Of a stretch of DNA of 64,000 bases, positions 33,001 to 41,414 are shown one piece after another. Source of the stretch: Echinarachnius parma (Eukaryota; Echinodermata; Echinoidea; Clypeasteroida; Echinarachniidae). Positions within the stretch are counted from its first letter, which is position 1. Every line of letters begins with the position of its first letter. Location of the stretch: assembly GCA_037951105.1 (NCBI GenBank), contig JBAMJV010001303.1:51751-115750 (forward strand), read 5' to 3'. The notes under the pieces are model-generated. The model was not told the origin of the DNA and searched no databases. It saw nothing but the letters and a program-made list of their open reading frames with translations. The translations under genes and the position numbers were made by a program.

Positions 33001-35198
33001 GGGTTCTGAATTGATTTTGCTGATTGATTTATTTATTTAGTCTTTTTTAAACAGGGTCGACCCATCTGTGATCTGGTGTTGTTTTCCAATTGGGGTCCCG
33101 GTGGGTTAATACTTATTGCAAAACAAAATATTGTCTTTTTAATATACTTGTCATTTCCAGCCCAGACGAAGAATCTGCTAGATTCGATAGCTCGGCTGCT
33201 TATGGCCCGGTCAGATATCAACGGATATCGGAAACGTATGCCCAACGAATAGACAATTGGCAAAATTAAATTATCCGGTGATGAAAGTCGTCTCCATTGC
33301 TTCATGTACAAAACATAGCACAACGTACATCACCGGACAAGGAACGGACAAGAATCGTATAGAACGGATGGAAAATTTAGTTCTCCGTTTGACATCCGTT
33401 TGCGCAATCCGTTGATATGTGACCGGGCTATTACTTTGACTCATTTTTATTACACTAATTGACTTCATAGCGGATAAGCAGTTTTCAGCATTCTTTTGAC
33501 ATTTATTATCTTTTTAATAGAAATAGTGAAATGTAATTTTCGTATAAATAATCAGGATTTGTAATCTGTCTGGGTGATCTTGGATTATGATTGTCAAAGT
33601 TTTGAAGTGAATGATAATAATCATACCATTCCGTTTGCCAAGCCTGAGTGTTCCCATGAATTGTCCTGAACAGTTTAATTATCCTTCTTTCTTTTTTTTG
33701 GTGAAACTTAGTTTCATAATTATAATATGTTCAATAAGTTGGTCTGCGTCGGTGTGGTGAAATAGACAAACAAAACGTTAATAAAAAACACTGTATGAAA
33801 ACATAGTTATGAAAACTATGTTTTCAAAACTATGTTTTCATACAGTATTTTTAATTAATGTTTTGTTTGTCTATACAGGGTGGCCCAGAAATAACGGAAC
33901 GGGGCACTTCCCAAAATAAATCAACGAAATGACTGGGTCCATCGGATAGTGTGTCTTTTCAAATGAAAATTGATACCAAGAACATTAATTTTGGTCGTGT
34001 AGTTTTTGCTTTAGAGCGCTGTGAGTGACACTATGTCAGGGTTCATTTTTCTTCAATTTTGACTGACCTATTGGCTAAAGAATGACCCGAACGGCTCGTC
34101 ATAGAATTACGGTGCTGTGGCTATTCAGTCGAATGCACACTAACAAAGGTGTCCGCATCATTGTGCATCGTAATTCTATGACGAGCCGTTCGGGTCATTC
34201 TTTAGCCAATAGGTCAGTCAAAATTGAAGAAAAATGAACCCTGACATGGTGTCACTCACAGCGCTCTAAAACAAAAACTACACGACCAAAATTAATGTTC
34301 TTGGTATCAATTTTCATTTGAAAAGACATACTATCCGATGGACTCAGTCATTTCGTTACTTTATTTTGGGAAGTGCCCCGTTCCGTTATTTCTGGGCCAC
34401 CCTGTATATAATATACATGCCTAATAAGACACATAATCATTTTGATGTCATTTTAGTTGTCAAACCTACATCTTAGAGGCCACCTGTCTATATAGCAGCC
34501 AACCTGCATGTAGTGACTACTGAAAGTGATTCCCTGCACAGAAAAACAACAACAATTTAAAGGGAACATTGTCCAAATCCTCAAAATAAAAATTTAATTC
34601 TAGCGGTTCCCTCATACCTTGTTGTATTCGTATTAACAATACAATCATGGGACCGGTTTCGGTTTTTCAAATTTCCCTTTCGTTACAAAGATATGTACGA
34701 TTGAAGTATTCAGATAAGAAAAACTCAGGTGGAGTTTTGAAACCGTGTACAAAGTGAGTGCAGTGAGTTAGTGAATATCACTTTGCATTTTCGCTCATTA
34801 CTTGGCCATGCAATGTCCATTTGACTTAAAATTTTCACAGAATACCCTGTGGACATGTGAGATAACAACAATATACATTGCATCAACCCTTCATCACTTT
34901 TTGCACATGTCAACAAAGTTACTAGATCACTTTAATGGAACATGTCTATAGATGTCACCTGTCTATAGTGCCCACTTTTCTTGTTTACCCTCTAGATGGT
35001 CACTATATACAGGTTGGACTATACTAAATAATTTACACATTTTTAAATCTCTAGCATCGGGCGAGCTGTATGTTTGGGGTCTCGGTAGGGCTTGCGGAAG
35101 TCGCCGTGACGACGTGTTGACGCCACAACGCAAGACAACCCGACATAGCAACGTTGTTGGTGTGGCAGGTGGAAGTAGCCACTCCCTAGCTTTAACAG
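20777..35198 (+). CDS. RCC1-repeat (RLD beta-propeller) protein, SERGEF-like, 7 exons, apparently incomplete at 3' end
   Basis: RCC1 repeats fold into a seven-bladed propeller used by guanine-exchange factors and by ligase or trafficking adaptors. Seven exons join in frame: 20777-21074, 21955-21997, 22726-22927, 25193-25246, 28973-29082, 30553-30677 and 35055-35198, giving 325 codons plus one base. Blade motifs in order are LLSWGCGEFGQHGHG, then VACGASHTAVVT, VWTWGNGNSGQLG, VVCGSRHTVVWLENG, SCGNNFYAQLG, VTQVACGEKFSLFLFDSG, GANNFGQLGNG, IACGSCHSLAVT, ELYVWGLGRACG and VAGGSSHSLALT. The alternation of WG..GQLG and CG..H(S/T) marks RCC1 repeats. The ASG...WG.G.A.CG.R stretch in exon 7 resembles SERGEF, but the N-terminal blade does not fit it cleanly, so no symbol is given. 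The last exon ends in a valid donor, yet no intact exon for the remaining two blades is seen to the right edge. Exons 1 and 6 have decayed duplicate copies nearby. Confidence 0.88.
21180..21760. repeat. (GGTGGC)n and GTG-rich microsatellites in RCC1 intron 1
   Basis: A perfect GGTGGC hexamer run lies at about 21200-21276, followed by GATGGT units and a long GTGGTGATG-type stretch. Together they fill most of the intron between exons 1 and 2. Confidence 0.95.
21955..21997 (+). CDS. RCC1-repeat gene exon 2 (residues 100-114)
   Basis: A 43-base exon after TCTCTTTCAG, ending CCA before GTAAGT. It encodes KDEVWTWGNGNSG and two bases of a glutamine completed by exon 3 to give SGQLG, so the RCC1 motif is split by the intron. 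It is supported by phase and motif, not by length. Confidence 0.9.
22605..22690 (+). repeat. Fragment of SINE family 1 in RCC1 intron 2
   Basis: CAGCACCGGTCTAGCAATTC and GGAAGTCTTGGGTTCTAAT match the 3' half of the tRNA-like head; the A box is lost. It lies 35 bases before RCC1 exon 3. Confidence 0.6.
22726..22927 (+). CDS. RCC1-repeat gene exon 3 (residues 114-181)
   Basis: Two hundred and two bases after TATCTCAG, ending CAG before GTTTGT. It encodes LGCGDK, RVAGVVCGSRHTVVWLENG and AFSCGNNFYAQLGYDF, completing one blade and starting the next. Confidence 0.92.
22928..25192 (+). other. RCC1 gene intron 3
   Basis: Contains the CAGGGCTCCACAC element, a pair of inverted AGTGCAGGGTTTTGCTATATCC and GGATATAGCAAAACCCTGCACT blocks (about 23843 and 24000), and a short AACCCATTC-family copy near 24587. 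No exon found. Confidence 0.6.
23406..23742. mobile_element. CAGGGCTCCACAC / GTGTCGAGCCCTG element
   Basis: Inverted ends ACAGGGCTCCACACC and AGTGTCGAGCCCTGT. Interior has GTGGCCCAGTCGGGCC and GGCCCTGGGCCAGTGGGCCA. Fragments of the same family recur at about 610-800 and 56205-56312. Confidence 0.6.
25193..25246 (+). CDS. RCC1-repeat gene exon 4 (residues 182-199)
   Basis: A 54-base phase-0 exon, VWKERLIDQLTGREGSIE, between TTTTGAACAG and GTACAG. It carries no RCC1 core motif and would form an insert between the third and fourth blades. The call rests on matching phase, higher GC than its surroundings and consensus ends, so it is less certain than its neighbours. Confidence 0.7.
25799..26006. 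mobile_element. CCGTAAAACTTC-ended short element
   Basis: Ends CCGTAAAACTTCGCCTATAG and CTATAGGCGAAGTTTTACGG between TA dinucleotides. Only 208 bases. It lies in the RCC1 gene intron between exons 4 and 5. Confidence 0.78.
26833..27273. mobile_element. TTAA-flanked element, family B copy 1
   Basis: Starts AGGGTACCACCACCCAAA and ends CTGGTGGTCCCCT between TTAA at 26829-26832 and 27274-27277. Shared interior: GGTAACATCTTTAGTATTCC, CATCACCATTCTAAAGCATG and ACAAACGTACGCGTG. Lies in the RCC1 gene intron between exons 4 and 5. Confidence 0.8.
27720..28400. repeat. Diverged direct repeats in RCC1 intron 4
   Basis: CTAATAATTTGTATGTCTTT with TGTTGATATA.CTTGAAAAG recurs at about 27838 and 28290, and AGTAAATAGTTGTAATTAGT at about 27788 and 27922. 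About 300 bases of unrelated sequence (27975-28250) lie between. AT-rich and non-coding. Confidence 0.65.
28973..29082 (+). CDS. RCC1-repeat gene exon 5 (residues 200-236)
   Basis: One hundred and ten bases after TTTCTGACCAG, ending GCTGCGG before GTAAGA. It encodes VLPHLLRPIMQRKVTQVACG and EKFSLFLFDSGHVAGCG, closing one blade and opening the next; its last two bases join the G that begins exon 6. Confidence 0.92.
29125..29270 (+). repeat. tRNA-derived SINE, family 1, plus-strand half of an inverted pair
   Basis: TATAGCTCAGCTGGTAGAGC, CTAGCAA loop, GGGTTCGATTCCC, then CTTTGCTCATTTTCAATC and TTCTAGTCAGTTTTT. GGCTTCG at 29127 pairs with CGAAGCC, but with about sixteen extra bases before the D arm. 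Confidence 0.75.
29280..29403 (-). repeat. tRNA-derived SINE, family 1, minus-strand half of an inverted pair
   Basis: On the minus strand GGGTTTC and GAAACCC pair as a 7-bp acceptor stem around TATAGCTCAGCTGGTAGAGC, CTAGCAA (AGC) and GGGTTCAAATCC. A few bases are missing from the variable region and the T stem is mismatched, so a functional tRNA is unlikely. Tail CTTTGCTATTG and TTCTGGTCAGTTTCCC follows. Confidence 0.75.
29564..29915 (+). repeat. tRNA-derived SINE, family 3
   Basis: TAAGCTCAGTTGGGAGCGTG and CCCGGTTCGAATCC are A- and B-box-like; a long unrelated body follows and ends in an (AAG)n tail near 29900-29913. Immediately upstream of the RCC1 exon 6 array. Confidence 0.7.
30037..30130 (+). 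pseudogene. Decayed copy A of RCC1-gene exon 6 (5' part)
   Basis: A TTCTAG acceptor is followed in the correct phase by ANNFGHLGNRARTEVV; the 3' half with the CGSCHS motif is gone and the frame stops at 30128. No donor is visible at the expected place. Confidence 0.82.
30180..30264 (+). pseudogene. Decayed copy B of RCC1-gene exon 6 (5' part)
   Basis: After the acceptor CTACTAG the frame reads SNNFRQLGNGARADVL, then loses similarity and stops at 30262. The conserved glycine of NNFGQLG has become arginine. Confidence 0.82.
30358..30451 (+). pseudogene. Decayed copy C of RCC1-gene exon 6 (5' part)
   Basis: After CTACTAG the frame reads ANNFRQLGNGARAVFF, sharing the glycine-to-arginine change with copy B, and stops at 30449. 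Its upstream intron (TTTCATAAGCATTGTATTC) resembles that of copy A, so the repeated unit includes intron sequence. Confidence 0.82.
30553..30677 (+). CDS. RCC1-repeat gene exon 6 (residues 236-278), intact member of a six-copy array
   Basis: One hundred and twenty-five bases after TCTACTAG, ending GTCACAG before GTATAT. It encodes ANNFGQLGNGTRAEVV and DVVSIACGSCHSLAVT. It is the only copy in its array with an acceptor, a complete open frame and a donor, and its phases fit exons 5 and 7. Confidence 0.93.
30764..30835 (+). pseudogene. Decayed copy E of RCC1-gene exon 6 (3' part, donor kept)
   Basis: Reads VVVSSKDIDSIECGSCHSLA and VTG in frame, ending CACAG before GTATTTACAC, the same donor context as the intact exon. 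The ANNFGQLG half is missing and there is a short deletion after the VVVS. Confidence 0.82.
30869..31246. mobile_element. Family A copy 2, inserted in the RCC1 exon-6 array
   Basis: Opposite orientation to copy 1. TTAA at 30865-30868 and 31247-31250. The paralogous intron after array copy F (31451-31465) has the same flanks with a single TTAA and no element, so the insertion is dated after that array unit was duplicated. Confidence 0.88.
31338..31428 (+). pseudogene. Decayed copy F of RCC1-gene exon 6 (3' part, donor kept)
   Basis: Begins at GAGCTGATGAGGTG and follows the intact exon through CCTGAAGA.GCTGAAGACATTG to TCTTGTCACTTACTC and CACAGGTTTAT. A codon-breaking deletion before the donor and a changed cysteine context disrupt the frame. 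Its downstream intron matches that of copy E. Confidence 0.8.
32383..32695. repeat. Tandem duplication of about 173 bases
   Basis: GTAGATCT at 32383 and 32556 starts two colinear units sharing TTCATGCAATGTATC, ACATGCCATGTACTC and GCATTCTTAAGTCATTGGCG. Non-coding, in the RCC1 intron between exons 6 and 7. Confidence 0.85.
33205..33429. mobile_element. GCCCGGTCA-ended inverted-repeat element
   Basis: Ends GCCCGGTCAGATATCAACGG and CCGTTGATATGTGACCGGGC. About 225 bases; non-coding. Target duplication not resolved. Confidence 0.68.
33771..33874. repeat. Palindrome immediately left of the 529-base element
   Basis: Arms TAGACAAACAAAACGTTAAT and ATTAATGTTTTGTTTGTCTA around CATAGTTATGAAAACTATG. The right arm runs directly into the TACAGGG start of the next element. 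Confidence 0.7.
33876..34404. mobile_element. Near-perfect 529-base palindromic element, copy 1
   Basis: TA-flanked; ends CAGGGTGGCCCAGAAATAAC and GTTATTTCTGGGCCACCCTG. The two halves are reverse complements for most of their length around a short centre near 34135. Tc1/mariner-type MITEs often start with CAGGGTG. A second copy is at 58027. Confidence 0.85.
34561..34931. mobile_element. Family A copy 3
   Basis: TTAA at 34557-34560 and 34932-34935. The left end lacks about ten bases (AGGGAACATTG instead of AGGGACTTAGTAACATTG). It sits inside a CAGTCAAACC-family relic spanning roughly 34456-35023. Confidence 0.75.
35055..35198 (+). CDS. RCC1-repeat gene exon 7 (residues 278-325)
   Basis: One hundred and forty-four bases after AAATCTCTAG, ending TTAACAG before GTATTT. 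It encodes ASGELYVWGLGRACGSRRDD and NVVGVAGGSSHSLALT, one full blade. The donor implies at least one further exon in the same phase (one base carried over). Confidence 0.9.
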
Positions 35199-35918
35199 GT
35201 ATTTTCTTTTGTTTTATTTCATCTATTTGCCAGTTTTCAGTGATTTACGTAATAATATAATATGCAGAGGAAATTTTTGCTTTGCATTCACATTGAACGA
35301 TAATTGGTCATAAAGAATGAATATATTAAAGCAAATTAATTCAGAAAAAGGGAATTTATTTAGAGGACTGTAATATTGTAGAAGACTGAATTATATATGA
35401 TTGCTGAGAATGTCACATAAAGCAGAATTATTGATGGCATGACCACTTTATTTAAGCAAACCACTTGTCAGATTAGCTTTAAAAGTATGATCTTATAAGA
35501 TTAAGATTCATCAATAAACCTTTTAATTACTTAACAATTTTCTGATTAGCATATACATGTATAGTGAGCAAGCCTGTATGTGTAAGAATGTGTTTGTTTG
35601 TATTTTTAATGCGAGTGTGTAATTGTCTGTACAATATGTAAGTTTGATTGTGTGTTGCGTGTAGGTTTACAGAACTGGAAACGGATTCATCTGATTGTTA
35701 TGTCACTTACTATTTTATTGTTGGCCATGCGGTTTTCTAAGATATTTCAGTTACATCAATAAAATTAGGCATACAGAATAATCTTTAGTTTTGTCTTGCT
35801 TGGAGGATGTCCCATTTCCAAACTGCGTTCATTTGTTTTTCTTGATACCTAAGTTGATTCTTATCCCTCAGGGTTTGTGTCTGATTTATCTAGCCTCTGA
35901 CTTGTATGAGGTTCTAGC

Positions 35919-36310
35919 TATAGTTGTCAGAGCACTGGCCTGGCAATCAGGTGCGTGTATCACAAAGATTGAACTTAGCTCTAAGTTGGACTTAAATATT
36001 ATGGAAAGCCATTAGTTTCTTTGAAAAATCATTGAAAATGTTCTTTTAAAAGGAATAAAATGTTGATTAAAATCATGATAATAATTTTTGTTATCAAGGA
36101 GATTCCATGTTCTTGATTTAAAATTTGTGAAAGTCTAAAATACTGGCATTCTTGCTTTTGAATATGTTTTTATTCTTAGGCTACTATTGGCTTTCCATAA
36201 TAGTTAGGTCCAACTTAGAGTTAAGTTCAACTTAGAATCTTTGTGAAACACCCCCTGGAGGTCTTGGGTTTGATTCCTGTAGAAGCCCATTTTTCTTTGC
36301 TCTTTTATAT
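35919..36310 (+). repeat. tRNA-derived SINE, family 1, interrupted by a palindromic element
   Basis: Left part CTATAGTTGTCAGAGCACTG to GGCAATCA, right part GGAGGTCTTGGGTTTGATTC, then AGAAGCCCATTTTTCTTTGC. The insertion falls in the anticodon/variable region. Confidence 0.68.
35950..36254. mobile_element. Palindromic element inserted in a tRNA-like SINE head
   Basis: Arms ATTGAACTTAGCTCTAAGTT and GAGTTAAGTTCAACTTAGAA with TCACAAAGAT near the left tip and ATCTTTGTGAAACACCCC at the right. Adjacent sequence on both sides (GGCCTGGCAATCA, then GGAGGTCTTGGGTTTGATTC) is one interrupted tRNA-like unit. Confidence 0.75.
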
Positions 36311-36513
36311 TTCATTTGTTATGGATGCCAACACAGAACCTCTTCTGGATTTTGACTTGACTTACTTAACTTGACTTAGGTGCGTAGGACGATGTGTCCC
36401 CTTGCTCCCCTATGAAAAATCTTGGATTTTGACATATAAAATATTTGTATAGTGCTCCACATAAAGCCAGCATCAACTAGTGGCACTTAAAGAAGAAGAT
36501 TTATAGTTTAGTA

Positions 36514-36934
36514 CAGTCAAACCTGTGTATATATAGTCACCACCTAAGGGAAACCATAAAAGTGGCCACTGTAGACAGTTGACCTCTAAAGACAGGTTCC
36601 ATAACACTGTTTTTTCTGTAAGGGATCATTTTTTATGGTCACTATAGACAGGTTGGCAGCAACCAAAAAAAAACTTTTTTTTTCACGAGGGCGATTTTGA
36701 AAATTTTGAGGGAGAAAAACGCCCTCGTGAAATTAGTCACGAGGGCTATTTTGGGGCTCACGGGGGCTCTTTTTTTTTTTTACATCGTTTTCACTGCTCA
36801 AGGGTCTAATAAATGATTATCATGATGTGATCTATCCGATTATGCCATGTCTGGTACGTTTCTGGCGCTTTCCGATCATGCAAAAAGATGTAAAAAAGCT
36901 ATAGCCAGATGGCCACTAAAACAGGTTTTAACTG
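36514..36934. mobile_element. CAGTCAAACC-family element
   Basis: Ends CAGTCAAACCTGTGTATATA and ACAGGTTTTAACTG between TA at 36512-36513 and 36935-36936. Same family as the 2.18 kb element (GGCCACT.TAGACAG subterminal repeats, TTCCATAACACTGTTTTTTC). Its right TA is also the left TA of the next element. Confidence 0.75.
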
Positions 36935-36936
36935 TA

Positions 36937-37634
36937 CCGTAAAACTCCGTGTATAAGACGCACTTTTTTTCCGTCGGAAAATTTTCAAAGTGGGGGGTGC
37001 GTTTTATACACAGGTACAGCCCCCCCCCCCCAAAAAAAAAAATTGTTGAATGTGTATAACACATGGTTTAGGGTATGACAAGAACTTACTGTCAGTTGTA
37101 GCATTAAGCTAAATATACCCTTTTCTCACACAAAAAATATTGGTTACAGATGTAAAAATTGCAAGTTTATTGAGCAGTAATACTGCTGCTAATGAATATT
37201 CATACATTCGTGAGCAGCAGTACTAATTAAATATGCAATTTTCTAACCAGTGGTTATAAATTTTGCTTATAATTAAAATTAGTTAGTATTAAATTTAGAA
37301 AATTGCATTATATTTAGTGAGTATTGGTGCTCATGAATATTCATGAATATGAATATTAATATTTATGAGAACCAGTGTTACTGCAAAATAAATGTGCAAT
37401 TTGTGTACTAAAAACTATTTTTATGTGAGAAAATGATGTTGATGAATGCTACATTCAACATTAAGCTTTTTTCATGCCCTACCTAGACCAGTGGTATAAG
37501 CATTCCAACAGCACTTCAGGGTTTAAAAAAAAAATACAGGGTGTCCCCCCCCCCCCCCAAAAAAAATGTTTTTGGCTGTGAAAGTTGGGGGTGCGTTTTA
37601 TACACGAGTGCGTCTTATACACGGAGTTTTACGG
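36937..37634. mobile_element. CCGTAAAACTCC-ended element, copy 1
   Basis: Ends CCGTAAAACTCCGTGTATAA and TTATACACGGAGTTTTACGG, TA at 36935-36936 and 37635-37636. Interior contains GAATATTCAT-rich palindromes and two poly-C tracts. No coding frame. Confidence 0.8.
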
Positions 37635-38420
37635 TAGTTCCCTTTGCATCTCCTAACATAAATAGTTTGTATTATTTATTGTAAGGCTAGTGGTGGCTAA
37701 CACTTAATCTTTTATAAAGAAAATCTAGAGTTAGGGTTAGGTTTAAAAACAAAGAAAACAATATATGTGTTTTTATTTGTGCATGCATCGGATGCCTGCC
37801 CCCTTATTAGCTAGAAAAATGCTCTTTCAGGTCTCACATTTACGGCCATGATGGGGTCAAGTGGCATCAAATAAAACAAAATAAAAAATTGTACATCATA
37901 CATGTACGTGCAATGGCCATGTCCCCTTATGAATTGAGAAAATGCGTTTTAGGTTTCACATTTTCTGCCATGACAGGGTCAAGTGGTATAATAGTGACAG
38001 GTGTCGTAGATATGATCACCTCCATTGCACGATATGACATTAAAACCAATGTACATGTATGTTAACCTATTCCCTACTTAATTTTGCAAACCCCAATAGA
38101 GTTTGTTACCTGACCGACAAGGTTTCCCATTGGCAATGTGTTAACCCATTTAGGATGAATACCCTAAAAGTACTCTGGCTATATGGTCCATTGAAAATGA
38201 ACGGCATACCCAAATCTGATACTAGTCTTCAATTAAAGGGTTAACCCATTCAAGACTAATAATTTTGGTATAACATGCACTCTCTATGGATCTCGATCAG
38301 CCCAAGTACTTTTCAGGAGTAGTCCTCGACGGGTTCATGAAAGAAAACCAGTATTTGTGATATGACAGAATTATAAGCTAAGAATTATATGACATCTTGG
38401 ATTACATTCTTTTTTTTCAG

Positions 38421-39600
38421 ATCATGTAGTGTGCTTGGGGAATGAATTTCTCAGGATCACCCTGAATCAATACTTAACCCTTTAAGTTAGGGATAGTTAA
38501 GTATTGGTCAAAAAGAGCCGTTACAACTCAAAGAGGGCGCTATTAAAAAAAATCACTGGTTTTAGCCATTTTTCATACAAAATAGTGCATTTAATGTTTT
38601 GTTAAAATAATGATTCAATAGAGATGTCATCAACGACTTTTTAAAAACCTATTCAGATTTTTTTTCCAAGTAGTCTTTAAGCATTTTAATTTTTTTCTTC
38701 TAAAAAGTCTAAATATCCCCCGGTGATTGCCGGTGAAGAATCTTTTTAATAAAAATATACTTATGGATATTTCAGCCATTTCTGAACTGATTTTGATCAA
38801 ATAAAGTTTATTCTGTCATTAAAATTGTATGTTCTTTCAAATTTGACAGTCAGTTTTTCATTATCTCACAAACAAATATCGGGGGGCACTTCGGGAAATA
38901 CCAATACTCAACGGTACCTTTAACTACGAAATTCTGAAATCTCCATAGACTTTGTACACAACCAACCCAGTTCCCGTAGTCAATGGGTTAACTATGATCA
39001 CAATTGTTGTAAGTGTTCAATTATTGTAACTATTTGGTCATCAGCCAATCAGCATGGAGCATTAAAGCTGTTGCCACGGTAGTTTATACAATAGTTGGAC
39101 ACTTACAACAATTGCAAGTGTTTTATGAAATGGGCTACAGGTTATAATGACAAAAAAATAGTCTTACGATATTGTGACAGCATTAAGCTAAGAGTTATCA
39201 GACATCTAGGTTTACCATCTTATTTTCAGATTATGTAGTGGGCTTGGTGGGGACAATATTTCTAAGGACCATCCCAAATCAATACTTTTATATCTCGATC
39301 GATGTTCCTCCTTTTTTCTTTCTTTTTTCCAGGAATAGTCCTGGAAGGTACATGAACAGGATTGCGATATTATGACAGTATTAAGCTAAGAATTATCCGG
39401 CATCTAAGTTTACCATCTCATTTCTGATCATGTGGTGGGCTTGGGGAATGAATTTCTATGGATTATCCCAAATCAATGTACATACTTACTATCTTGGAGT
39501 TCTGCTAAGATTTATAAGACATATTGGATTACATTCTCATTTTCAGATCATGTAGTGGGCTTGGGGAATGAACTTCTTTGGATCATCCCAAATCAATACT
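38421..39600 (+). pseudogene. Four-copy array of exon-like units with splice acceptors
   Basis: Units start at 38421, 39230, 39427 and 39547. Each has a preceding AAGCTAAGA.TTAT or similar intron-like stretch, a TTTTCAG acceptor (decayed to TTTCTG in the third) and then a shared block, ATCATGTAGTGGGCTTGGGG followed by AATGAA and CCCAAATCAATAC. Read after one carried-over base, as exon 7 would leave, the fourth gives DHVVGLGNELLWIIPNQY. This could be the ruined start of the missing next blade (D.V..WGN...), but the RCC1 pattern is not clear. Confidence 0.5.
38486..38890. mobile_element. Family C copy 3 (diverged)
   Basis: Shares AGAGGGCGCTATTAAA, TTTTGTTAAAATAATGATTC, TTTTGATCAAATAAAGTTTA and TCAGTTTTTCATTATCTCAC with copies 1 and 2. 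The right end is lost. Confidence 0.6.
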
Positions 39601-39829
39601 TGCTATCGCGATGTTTTTCTCTTTAATTTCTTTAACCCTATCCATACTGTTCTTGAAAATACATGGGCTGTGGTGTATGGGGAATGCATGTTGCACCAAC
39701 ACTTGATGGTCTCGAATGCAGTGGGTTAAAAACAAATACAGCAATCATCTGTACATGCGTGTGCTGTGTTGCGCCTTTTCGTGTTTGAGTAAAAAGTGGT
39801 CAGGTTACCCTGTGGATAAACTCATTTAA

Positions 39830-40207
39830 AGGGACTTAGTAACATTGTCCAAATCCTGAAATCCAATTGGAATTCTAGCGGTTCCCTCATACCTTGTTGT
39901 ATTCGTATTAACAATAAAAGCATGGGACGTGTTTCGGTTTTTCAAATTTCCCTTTCATTGAAAAGATATTTACGATTGAAGTGTTCAGCTGTTAAATTAT
40001 TCACTGGACCGTCAAAACCGTGTTCAAAGTGAGTGCAATAAGAATAGTAAATATCACTTTACATTTTCGCTCATTTCTTGGCCATATAACGTCCATTTAA
40101 CTTGAAATTTTCCCACAACACCCAGTGTACATATGAAATAACAACAATATACATTGTATCAACTACTCATCAATTTTTGCACTTGCCAACAAAGTTACTA
40201 GATCCCT
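39830..40207. mobile_element. Family A copy 4
   Basis: Starts AGGGACTTAGTAACATTGTC, ends AGATCCCT, TTAA at 39826-39829 and 40208-40211. Same internal blocks as copy 1. Confidence 0.78.
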
Positions 40208-40458
40208 TTAAGACTATTTGATCTTGGTATATCATGCATCCTCCATAGACTACAGCCTGAGTAATTTCAGTACATGCAGTCCTGAATGGATTAAGATAAC
40301 CCCCCCCTGGAGAAAATATGATATCAAAACCAATTTTCCAGGAAATTCTTATCCTTGTGGGATAAATTCCAGCTGGTTAAATGAGGATGTGAGGAGTCAT
40401 GTTATACTACGTTATATGAACATTTGGGAATATTGCACTCCTTTAATCCGTACACTTA

Positions 40459-40605
40459 GAGATTCGAAAATCCCCATAGACTTTGTACATAGCCCACCCG
40501 GTTCCCATAAGCAACGGGTTATTAACCTGTTGCTTATGGGAATCGGGTGGGCAATGCAATGTACAAAGTGTATGGGGATTTCGGAATCTCGAAGGGGACT
40601 GGATA
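40459..40605. repeat. Palindromic repeat with AATCCCCATAGACTTTGTAC arms
   Basis: Arms GATTCGAAAATCCCCATAGA and TATGGGGATTTCGGAATCTC with inner ACGGGTTATTAACCTGTTGC centre. Half-copies are at 24956-25034 and 38927-38992, so the family is dispersed. Confidence 0.72.
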
Positions 40606-40692
40606 GTAGGCTGCAACGGTTTTCGACAGTCAAACCTGTCCATAAAGACTATTCTATGGGGACATTTATAAACAAGTAAGACATGATGTTAA

Positions 40693-41114
40693 AGGGGACC
40701 ACCAGGCAAAGAACAACACATTATTTTATGTTTTTGTACCGTTTTGTGAGTATCAAATAGATAACCAACATTTTGGAAAAGGTTGTGTAATTCATAAACA
40801 AAGCAATTAATTTCCACCACTTATGGAACCACTACTATTTCCTGGTTCGTACGGGCCAAACATCTGCGAGTGCGTCAATGCATGCGATTCACGCGTACGT
40901 TTGTAGACAATAGAATCCCGGGCGATTCGTTCGCTCTGCACACATTAGTCTTCGCAATTCAGACCGCATGAACGCATGCTTTAGAATGGTGATGCGTTTT
41001 CCAATTATATATTTTTTTTCTGGACACATATTTTTGAGAACTTGTTGATGGAATGGAATACTAAAGATGTTACCTTTCTTTAATAAGAATATTATTTTTG
41101 GGTGGTGGTACCCT
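40693..41114. mobile_element. Family B copy 2 (opposite orientation)
   Basis: Starts AGGGGACCACCAGGCAAAG, ends GGTGGTGGTACCCT, TTAA at 40689-40692 and 41115-41118. Colinear with copy 1 on the reverse strand. Confidence 0.8.
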
Positions 41115-41414
41115 TTAAAGCAGGTGGTCTTTATAGGCAGTTCATTTACATGTGCATGTAAACAGCTTCCCATGCAGGGAAACCAGAATAATGGTCATTG
41201 TTGGTGGTATTTAAATGTGTGTACACAGTTTGTTGCATGAGCAGGGCCCCGTTGCAGAAAGAATTGCAATTGCTTTGAGGTCATTTTTGTTCATGAATCA
41301 AATATACCCATTGAATTCAATTTGATAAATGATAATAAGAAAATCATAATGACATAAAATAAGCTCTTTATTTTGCACCAATGTTATAGTTTATAAACTG
41401 ACTTTAGGACTTAA

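Noticed and set aside
40218-40679. A 153-codon open frame
   Set aside because: It runs through a palindromic repeat and parts of two other repeats, is open on both strands, and has no recognisable motif.
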